From: Balneolaceae bacterium SMO_bin1
GTDB taxonomy: Bacteria; Bacteroidota; Rhodothermia; Balneolales; Balneolaceae
Direction: 5' to 3'
Length of the DNA: 5,014 bases
Assembly (NCBI GenBank): GCA_003123965.1
Contig: NNSL01000173.1
Span: 1-5,014 of the forward strand
The position numbers and the translations under genes are program-made. Every line of letters begins with the position of its first letter. Within the stretch, counting starts at the first letter, position 1. Shown here one piece after another: positions 1 through 5,014 of this stretch. The notes under the pieces were generated by a model. That model was given only the letters and a program-made list of their open reading frames with translations, ran no database searches and was not told the origin of the DNA.

Positions 1-690
1 GTTTACCGAATCTAAAACGGGCGATGTGAACAGCTCCCCGTCGGGGATATTACGCTTACCAAAGCAGGGAATCCAGTTTTGCCCTTTCACCGAAAATTCA
101 ATGTCGGTCCCCTCTCCTTTCAACTGAATTATATCCGTCTGGTCGAGGCGTTCGTGCAGCGGTTTCATCGCTTCGGCCAGCTCGCTGTAATCCAGCAGAC
201 AGGCTTTATAGTAAAACTCTCGGAATCGCTGGGTCGGCATTTTGGCATTCATGGCAAATGCTTCACTGGGGTAGCGCAGCACCACCCAGTTCGTGTTATT
301 CACGCGCTCCTCGAAATGGACTGGCGTCAGAAATTCATCGGAATAGGCTTTATTGGCTTCCTTGCTGGCCTCGGCCTGTTCGTAAATATTAAGCGATGCA
401 CGGATGCCCACAAAAGCATCCATCTCTTTTATCAGCGGCAACCCTTCCACCTCAGCTTGATTAGCCCAGAAATTGCTGTCGCCGGATTCTACCAGTATGC
501 GCTGAATTTCCGTGTCGTTGATTTGCACAAATGGATGCGCGTTCATGGCCCGGGCCCGTTCCACCAGCGCCCGCAGCAGCCCGATACCGTTCAAGCCCGA
601 TAGCTGCAGCATTACATTTTGGCCTTCCTGCAGCTCGCAGCTAAATTCGAGAATCTTCTTTGCTAACTTCTTGTCTTGTTGATTGTACAT
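1..690 (-). CDS. M29-family metallo-aminopeptidase (thermophilic aminopeptidase type), 3' end outside the window
   Basis: Translating the minus strand from ATG at 690-688 gives 230 uninterrupted codons to the window edge, so the C-terminal part is missing. The protein begins MYNQQDKKLAKKILEFSCEL. Landmarks of the compact (about 370-residue) M29 aminopeptidases follow in order: AHPFVQIND near residue 51, MDAFVGIRAS near 90, TPVHFEERVNNT near 122, WVVLRYPSEAFAMNA near 135, FYYKACLLDY near 159, GEGTDIEFSVKG near 192, and GKRNIPDGELFTSPVLDSVN at 211-230. By family knowledge, Glu219 in the PDGE motif is the first dinuclear-metal ligand; the remaining Glu, His, Tyr and Asp ligands would lie past the edge. 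The family removes N-terminal residues from peptides in the cytoplasm, and no signal peptide is visible. The start is supported by AAGGA at 699-695 and by length agreement. It lies 73 bases downstream of tamB in the same direction, so co-transcription is possible. Family assignment is firm; substrate preference is not visible. Confidence 0.93.
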   Translation of the reverse strand, partial: MYNQQDKKLAKKILEFSCELQEGQNVMLQLSGLNGIGLLRALVERARAMNAHPFVQINDTEIQRILVESGDSNFWANQAEVEGLPLIKEMDAFVGIRASLNIYEQAEASKEANKAYSDEFLTPVHFEERVNNTNWVVLRYPSEAFAMNAKMPTQRFREFYYKACLLDYSELAEAMKPLHERLDQTDIIQLKGEGTDIEFSVKGQNWIPCFGKRNIPDGELFTSPVLDSVN

Positions 691-699
691 ACTTTCCTT
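691..699 (-). promoter_or_regulatory. Ribosome binding site of the M29 aminopeptidase gene
   Basis: The minus strand reads AAGGAAAGT immediately before the ATG at 690. The purine-rich AAGGA ends about four bases from the start codon, a slightly short but usable Shine-Dalgarno spacing. It supports 690 as the start, as does the fact that the family-like protein sequence begins within the first ten or so codons. Confidence 0.5.
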
Positions 700-763
700 G
701 TTTTAGTTTTGGATCCTGATAATATATTCAGAATCAAATATCTATTAATTTCTCAATTCAAGA
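691..763. other. AT-rich intergenic gap between tamB and the peptidase gene
   Basis: These 73 bases separate the tamB stop codon (TAA at 766-764 on the minus strand) from the peptidase start. By hand count about 18 of 73 bases are G or C, far below the flanking genes. Apart from the ribosome binding site I see no convincing promoter boxes, and no GC-rich hairpin followed by a T run that would act as a terminator on either strand. The absence of a visible terminator is compatible with read-through from tamB into the peptidase gene. Confidence 0.6.
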
Positions 764-3700
764 TTAATAATCATACTCCCATTGCAAGTCAACACCTTGG
801 CGATTTTCATTACCCTGACTCAAAATTAACTTCAGGTTTTCGCGCAGGTAGTACTCCAGGTAAAATCCGGTTGTTGGGGTTGATCCGGTAATCACATTCT
901 GAATCGCAAAAAACACTTTTGGGTTCACGTACCATCCGGTGGTGATTGACGTGCCGCTTTCGCCGCCGATCCGTGTTTGCTCAATGCGCACCACATCAAT
1001 GCCCAGACGCCTTGTGGCAATAGATTCCAGCCGATCGAGCAGTACTTCCATGGCAAAGTCAGCGGCGGCATTATTACTGCTGGAACTGGCTACGCTCTGC
1101 TCGGCCGGATTCAGCTTGTAGAACGGCTGTCCAAAAAGCGTGTAGCTGATGATACCGGCTAAGTCCATGGGCGGCTTACTTTCATACTTAAACTGCGGGT
1201 CTTCTACCGTCCCTTCAATAACATACCATATCTGCACTTCCTGGTCGGCCTGCGGGGGTTCATACAGCGTGCGAATATTTATTTGCGGATTATCCGGCGG
1301 GCCCGAAAATGCGAGCGCACCTTCTTCCAGTTCAAACCGCTTGCCCAGCGGACGCGCATAGCCCTGCACAGTATTAAGCGTGCCAAATAGTTGTAAATCC
1401 TGCGCCGGATCTTTCAGGATATCAAGCTGGCCTTCCAGTTCAATTTCCATTTCCAAATACCGCTGATTGCGCACAAAAAACCGGCGGTCAAACTCGATAT
1501 CCATATTCAGGCTCAATGAATCGTACAAACTGGTTTGTGTTTCCAGAGCCAGCGTGGTATCCAGCTGAACCTCTTCCACCGATTTTTCCCCGAAGTTATC
1601 GAGCTCAACAAAGCCGCTAATCATTTCAAGATTTCCGGTGATGTCCGGGCTGGTTACACTATCGGTTACTTTTAATCCCAGGTTGATGAGCGCATTATAC
1701 TGATCGGTATTAGCCGCCCGGAAATTTTCCGCATTAACGGTAACATTTAAATTGCCCGGTACTAATTGCTCCATCTCCAAATACCCCTGGGCAGTTAGGC
1801 GCCCGTTACCGCTATTCATGCGCAGATTATCAAGCACAATGCGGCCGGGCTCAAAAAGCAGGGTTGATCGGATATCATCAAGCCGGATGCCCGCCCGAAC
1901 CACGCGAACCGCGCCGTTTTGCAGGTTGAGCTGACCATCAGTTTGGAGGTTATCGCGCGGCCCCGAAACTTGCACATTGCCGTTGAGTCGGCCCTGAAGG
2001 TTTCGGGCCATCTGCGGATTCAAAAACTCATTTAGCGCTCTCAGGTTAAAATCATCGGCTACAACATCAACCAGCACGCTGTCCTGCGGTCCGGGAAGCG
2101 ATACTTCAAGAGTGCGCATATCAATATTAAGCGGCATTTGGGCATCCGCTCGCAGTGCTTCCTGTTTCAACGAAGTAATTTTGGCATTTAAATCGAGGCT
2201 TGAATTTTCGTGGCTGTAATCCAGCGAGGTGATCATTGAGTCGATGGGCACGCCCGAAAGTTGGGCATCAACGAGACTGAGCGTTGCGTTGAGTCGCGGT
2301 TCCCCTGCCTGTCCATCCAGCGTGCCATCAAACTGCAGCGTACCCTTTATATTTTCATATCCAAATTCTTCCAAGAGCGTATTAAATCGGTTCAGCTCTA
2401 TCGCATGCAATTGCAGGTTGCCGCTCACCGGGGATTGAAAAAAGCTGTCGGGCAGCGCACTCGGATCCGTTGTGGCAAATGGTATATCGGCCGCCCCTTC
2501 AACGATTAAATCGCCGTTTTGATAGAGCTCCAGCATTCCCTCCAGCCGCTCATTCTGGATATTCGCCTGTAACCGAAGTGTATCAAGCTCTGTTTGCTTG
2601 TATACTAAATTCGACATCACCACGTCGGATGTCGTTTGCAAGGTGGAATCGGTGCGATTCAGCTGCACCTCACCAAATGCTGTGCCTTCAAAATAGGCGT
2701 CATCAAAAATAGCATCCTGAATGACCGCCAGGTTCAAGTTATCAGCCTTAAAGTAGGCGCGCTGCTGCAGGCTGTCGGCGTACGGCACCGCCAATTCCAT
2801 AAACGCTGACTCATCATTTGATTGAATACGAAGGGTATCCGTCTGGAAGGCCCCATTGCTGTATTGGGCATGGAAAGGATGCTGCAGCGAGAGCGTTCGC
2901 ACGGCGCTGGTCAGATCAAACTCATTTAGGGTGACCGATGATGTATCACCAGAAACACGGTAGCGGCCCGCACTGAAAATGCGGCCTTCCCCCGTTTTTT
3001 CCAGTGCGATTTCAAACGACCCTTCTGGCACTTCATCAGCAAGCTGGCCCTGTGTTTTCAGACTTATATTTTGCAAATTTAGCGATGAAATAACCGGCTC
3101 ATTGATACTCAAATCAACACTGTACCAGGGTTGTTCGGCTAGGCTGGCATTTACGTCGCCGGAAATGCGATCGGCAATAAACAGGCTATCGTAGTTAATG
3201 CCCTGCATATCTATCGTGCCTTCAAAAACCAGCGAGTCCCGTCCCGTCGGTCGCAACCGCCCGTTGATTTGCCCTTTGGCTTGCAAAGTCTCGGTGCCTG
3301 CAAGCGAAGCAAACGAGGAAACATCTTTCACCTGAATATCCATATCCAGGTTATTTTCTGTGCTGTAGTAGTTGCCCAGATCAAACTGACCCGTAAAACC
3401 GGCGTCGGCGATGGTACTGTGCAAATCCCCCTGCTGAATAAATATCAGCGAATCGTTCAAGCGAACGTTCAATGCCAGCTGTTCAATACGCTCCCCTTTA
3501 AAGGTAGAAGAATCAGCCTGCACGGTAGCCTGCAACTGCAAGTTTTCCAGCGATGTACCCTGCCCCTCTCCGGATGCCGTTGCTGTTATATCCGAAGGAT
3601 ATTCTTCAAAACCACTGATATCAGCAATATTTAAATTTTGAGCATCTAAGCTGTACGAAAATTCCGGACTTGATCGCAGCTGTTGCACTTCCGCCTGAAG

Positions 3701-4009
3701 CTCCATTCGGCTATCGGCAATCAATAAGCGTGATTTATTGGTGAACATCTGCGTGTTAAACTTCCCACTGAACGCAGCTTCATCCAGTCGTTGATTCATC
3801 AGCTGGCTTTCACTCACATTCACCTCATAATTCCATGCATTTTGCTCGGGGAACCAACCCAAACCCGACACCTTTCCATTGAATGTAAGCGAACCGGACA
3901 AAGATTGGTCCGGGAGCCAATTTTCCGGATTGATTCCATCACCGCTGAAGGCCACAGAAACCGACGGCCGCTCGCTCCAGATGCGCGACAGATTTGCGTT
4001 TATTACCAT
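764..4009 (-). CDS. tamB: TamB (translocation/assembly module, DUF490), large C-terminal piece of a frame-broken gene
   Basis: This 1,081-residue reading frame is the bulk of a TamB-like protein. Most of it is repeated short amphipathic beta strands with G-x-L-x-G and D-S-L turns, as expected of the long beta-taco that shields lipid or unfolded chains across the periplasm. The conserved DUF490 C-terminal domain covers roughly residues 720-1081. Recognisable parts are FEPGRIVLDNLRM near 719, LEMEIELEGQLDI near 852, GTLNTVQGYARPLGKRFELE near 876, FSGPPDNPQINIRTLYEPP near 901, a helical ADFAMEVLLDRLESIATRRL near 983, and an aromatic-rich end GVDLQWEYDY. ATG 4009 is not the true start: the same frame is open to 4186 and encodes 52 further TamB-like residues (QQGRLDGTISAENL and so on) after the break at 4167-4169. 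Joined to the upstream pieces it gives about 1,416 codons. TamB works with the outer-membrane protein TamA in some bacteria and in phospholipid transport; no partner gene is in view. Function is assigned by family. Confidence 0.93.
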   Translation of the reverse strand: MVINANLSRIWSERPSVSVAFSGDGINPENWLPDQSLSGSLTFNGKVSGLGWFPEQNAWNYEVNVSESQLMNQRLDEAAFSGKFNTQMFTNKSRLLIADSRMELQAEVQQLRSSPEFSYSLDAQNLNIADISGFEEYPSDITATASGEGQGTSLENLQLQATVQADSSTFKGERIEQLALNVRLNDSLIFIQQGDLHSTIADAGFTGQFDLGNYYSTENNLDMDIQVKDVSSFASLAGTETLQAKGQINGRLRPTGRDSLVFEGTIDMQGINYDSLFIADRISGDVNASLAEQPWYSVDLSINEPVISSLNLQNISLKTQGQLADEVPEGSFEIALEKTGEGRIFSAGRYRVSGDTSSVTLNEFDLTSAVRTLSLQHPFHAQYSNGAFQTDTLRIQSNDESAFMELAVPYADSLQQRAYFKADNLNLAVIQDAIFDDAYFEGTAFGEVQLNRTDSTLQTTSDVVMSNLVYKQTELDTLRLQANIQNERLEGMLELYQNGDLIVEGAADIPFATTDPSALPDSFFQSPVSGNLQLHAIELNRFNTLLEEFGYENIKGTLQFDGTLDGQAGEPRLNATLSLVDAQLSGVPIDSMITSLDYSHENSSLDLNAKITSLKQEALRADAQMPLNIDMRTLEVSLPGPQDSVLVDVVADDFNLRALNEFLNPQMARNLQGRLNGNVQVSGPRDNLQTDGQLNLQNGAVRVVRAGIRLDDIRSTLLFEPGRIVLDNLRMNSGNGRLTAQGYLEMEQLVPGNLNVTVNAENFRAANTDQYNALINLGLKVTDSVTSPDITGNLEMISGFVELDNFGEKSVEEVQLDTTLALETQTSLYDSLSLNMDIEFDRRFFVRNQRYLEMEIELEGQLDILKDPAQDLQLFGTLNTVQGYARPLGKRFELEEGALAFSGPPDNPQINIRTLYEPPQADQEVQIWYVIEGTVEDPQFKYESKPPMDLAGIISYTLFGQPFYKLNPAEQSVASSSSNNAAADFAMEVLLDRLESIATRRLGIDVVRIEQTRIGGESGTSITTGWYVNPKVFFAIQNVITGSTPTTGFYLEYYLRENLKLILSQGNENRQGVDLQWEYDY

Positions 4010-4059
4010 TCGCTGGCCGTCATTAGCAGGCTCGAGTCGTATTTTAGCGTTACCCTGAT

Positions 4060-4890
4060 TCAGTGCAAGCGTACCCTGCAGCGCATCCAGCTGGTATCCG
4101 CTCTGCCGCAGATTTTCGGCCGAAATGGTGCCGTCAAGCCGCCCCTGCTGATAGTTGAAAGCGGTACCCGGCCGTTGAGCTGTATGCTAAAGTTTTGCAG
4201 CTGCGGCATGCTGGTATCACCCATAAAGGTCTCCATATTAAGGCGGTCGGCTGAAGCACGCAGGGAGCTGAGAGACAGCACGGAATCACCCTGAAAACTA
4301 CTGGTTAATGAAAGATTTTCGATTCCCTCGGCGTAGGCTTTTAAACTGACTTCAAAATTATTCATTCTCCCCTTCAAACCCAGCTGTATATTCAGATCTT
4401 TTTGGAAAGGCAAGGAATCGGCGTAGGCCGATAAATCTCTCCAGCCAATGGGGTTGGCACGGGCTTCAAAATTTGCTGTAGAATCGGCCAGATCCGCGCG
4501 CCCTGAAGCTTGCAGCATGCTGTGAGCCGTGGCTATGGCCAGAGTTTCCAGTGAGAAAGAGGATTGATTTGCTTGCGCAGCCGCATTAAAAGTAACTGGA
4601 TCATCTAATTGGGTATTGCTAACATCAAAGCTAAAATTTGAGATGTCTGCCTGGTATTCATCACCAAAATATCCCGCGTTCGCAGCCAAATTCATGTTCG
4701 CAATAAGTATGCTTGAATCTTGCGGGATTTGAGGCAGGGATGCATCAACCCGTCCACCAGAAATACTCATATCGTTGATAGAAAATGCAAAGGGCTGGCC
4801 CGTGGTAGTGTCTTGCGGTGCGGGCTTCAGCCACTGCTGCACATTGTAGGTGCTGTCCCGCTGCTCAAGTTTCAGAAATGGGTTCACCAC
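4060..4890 (-). CDS. tamB: TamB (AsmA-like region), middle piece of the frame-broken gene
   Basis: This is a 276-codon frame beginning at GTG 4890, which is probably not a genuine start. The frame is open upstream to 4941 and encodes ten more fitting residues, GDAFQINQLR, just before it. Residues 1-241 read as the N-terminal AsmA/TamB-type region: NPFLKLEQRDSTYNVQQWLK is the usual pattern of a strand followed by D-x-x-x-N-x-x-x-W/L, and SINDMSISGGRVD near residue 38 continues it. Beta-strand repeats follow up to LQNFSIQLNGR. From residue 242 to the stop at 4062-4060 the last 35 residues are rich in Arg, Cys and Trp and unlike the rest, because the reading has slipped out of frame. The true continuation is in the frame of the downstream piece. 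On its own this fragment would lack both the membrane anchor and the DUF490 domain. Confidence 0.87.
   Translation of the reverse strand: MVNPFLKLEQRDSTYNVQQWLKPAPQDTTTGQPFAFSINDMSISGGRVDASLPQIPQDSSILIANMNLAANAGYFGDEYQADISNFSFDVSNTQLDDPVTFNAAAQANQSSFSLETLAIATAHSMLQASGRADLADSTANFEARANPIGWRDLSAYADSLPFQKDLNIQLGLKGRMNNFEVSLKAYAEGIENLSLTSSFQGDSVLSLSSLRASADRLNMETFMGDTSMPQLQNFSIQLNGRVPLSTISRGGLTAPFRPKICGRADTSWMRCRVRLH
4167..4169 (-). other. tamB: Frameshift site 2 in tamB (one base missing at a run of three)
   Basis: On the minus strand the text reads AAC GGC CGG then GTACCGCTTTC. Adding one G to the GGG run gives N-G-R-G-T-A-F-N-Y and joins SIQLNGR to TAFNYQQGRLDGTI without a stop. The shift must lie between 4186, just below a TAG (4189-4187) in the downstream frame, and 4063, just above the stop of the middle piece. 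The direction and size are the same as at the first site, and no slippery heptamer is visible. Confidence 0.87.
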
Positions 4891-5014
4891 CCGCAGTTGG
4901 TTGATTTGAAAAGCATCGCCAAATAGCTGAGCACATTGTAATCAACATGGATGGTATCAACCGAGGCCACCGTGGTATTTTCGGTCAGCACGACATCGGT
5001 AAGCGTAATTTCAC
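4884..5014 (-). CDS. tamB: TamB, N-terminal-side piece, 5' end outside the window
   Basis: From the window edge a third minus-strand frame (first full codon at 5012) reads EITLTDVVLTENTTV, then ASVDTIHVDYNVLSY. This matches the segment that follows the membrane anchor in TamB/AsmA proteins: strand, variable D/N-rich turn, then V-D-x-I-x-V-D-hydrophobic. It gives 30 good residues down to 4923, then leaves register and meets a TGA stop at 4886-4884. The family-like continuation (F-G-D-A-F-Q-I-N-Q-L) is in the frame of the middle piece. In typical family members this segment is several tens of residues from the N-terminus. The signal-anchor helix and start codon should therefore lie shortly beyond 5014; this is inference from family layout. 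Confidence 0.8.
   Translation of the reverse strand, partial: EITLTDVVLTENTTVASVDTIHVDYNVLSYLAMLFKSTNCGW
4921..4923 (-). other. tamB: Frameshift site 1 in tamB (one base missing at a run of three)
   Basis: On the minus strand the text reads AGC TAT TT then GGC GAT GCT. Adding one T to the TTT run gives S-Y-F-G-D-A-F, joining HVDYNVLSY to GDAFQINQL in the order expected for the family. The shift must lie between 4941, just below a TGA stop (4944-4942) in the downstream frame, and 4887, just above the TGA (4886-4884) in the upstream frame. No classical slippery heptamer is present. Confidence 0.85.

Noticed and set aside
79..603. Plus-strand ORF of 174 codons
   Set aside because: It lies fully antisense to the M29 aminopeptidase, whose minus-strand reading carries clear family motifs over all 230 codons. 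The plus-strand protein resembles nothing I recognise.
721..745. Weak inverted repeat ATATT ... AATAT in the intergenic gap
   Set aside because: The stem is only five A-T pairs with an eight-base loop and no adjacent T run, so it would not form a stable terminator.
691..763. Possible Bacteroidota-type promoter (TTG ... GATATTTG on the minus strand) before the peptidase gene
   Set aside because: The -7 element TAnnTTTG is matched with one error, and the spacing to the upstream TTG is too short. In DNA this AT-rich such matches arise by chance.
676..891. Plus-strand ORF of 71 codons spanning the intergenic gap
   Set aside because: It overlaps the ends of both real genes in antisense, and the AT-rich gap explains the chance open frame. 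I see no ribosome binding site or recognisable protein pattern.
1978..2300. Repeated GTTGAGTCG-like words at about 1984 and 2290
   Set aside because: They encode the recurring R-L-N-G/A strand motif of TamB on the minus strand. The matches are short and irregularly spaced, so this is protein-level repetition and not a DNA repeat element.
3269..4294. Plus-strand ORFs opposite tamB, notably 3269-3634 and 3791-4294
   Set aside because: They are antisense shadows of a long repetitive coding frame. The second crosses the tamB frameshift, and neither has protein-like composition or a recognisable family.
4060..5014. Programmed -1 frameshifting as the explanation for the split tamB
   Set aside because: The direction would fit, but neither junction has a slippery heptamer. 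TamB is not known to be made this way, and two successive events would give very little full-length protein.

Overview
The window holds two genes, both on the minus strand. It looks like ordinary housekeeping DNA from a Gram-negative bacterium with an outer membrane. The protein sequences suggest the Bacteroidota/Balneolota/Rhodothermota side of the tree: a TamB that ends in an aromatic-rich strand, is acidic and lysine-poor, together with an M29 peptidase of the compact type. This placement is inferred from family resemblance and was not tested by a search. Coding DNA has roughly balanced G+C, and the single intergenic gap is only about one quarter G+C.

Reading in the direction of transcription (from 5014 down to 1), the window opens inside a very large gene for TamB (translocation and assembly module, DUF490 family). 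It is missing only a short N-terminal part, which lies beyond position 5014. The gene occupies 5014 to 764 but is split over three reading frames. Each break is a one-base loss at a run of three identical bases (4921-4923 and 4167-4169). Adding one base at each site joins the pieces into about 1,416 continuous TamB-like codons. The two breaks are the main oddity here. They are either sequencing or assembly errors, or real mutations that made a pseudogene.

After a 73-base AT-rich gap (691-763), a second gene in the same direction starts at 690 and runs off the window at 1. It encodes the first 230 residues of an M29-family metallo-aminopeptidase. Every plus-strand ORF is antisense to these two genes and is not annotated.

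TamB is an inner-membrane-anchored, periplasm-spanning protein involved in outer-membrane assembly and lipid transport. The M29 peptidase is a cytoplasmic broad-specificity aminopeptidase. Their adjacency does not imply a shared pathway. I found no mobile element, CRISPR array, RNA gene or undescribed system.
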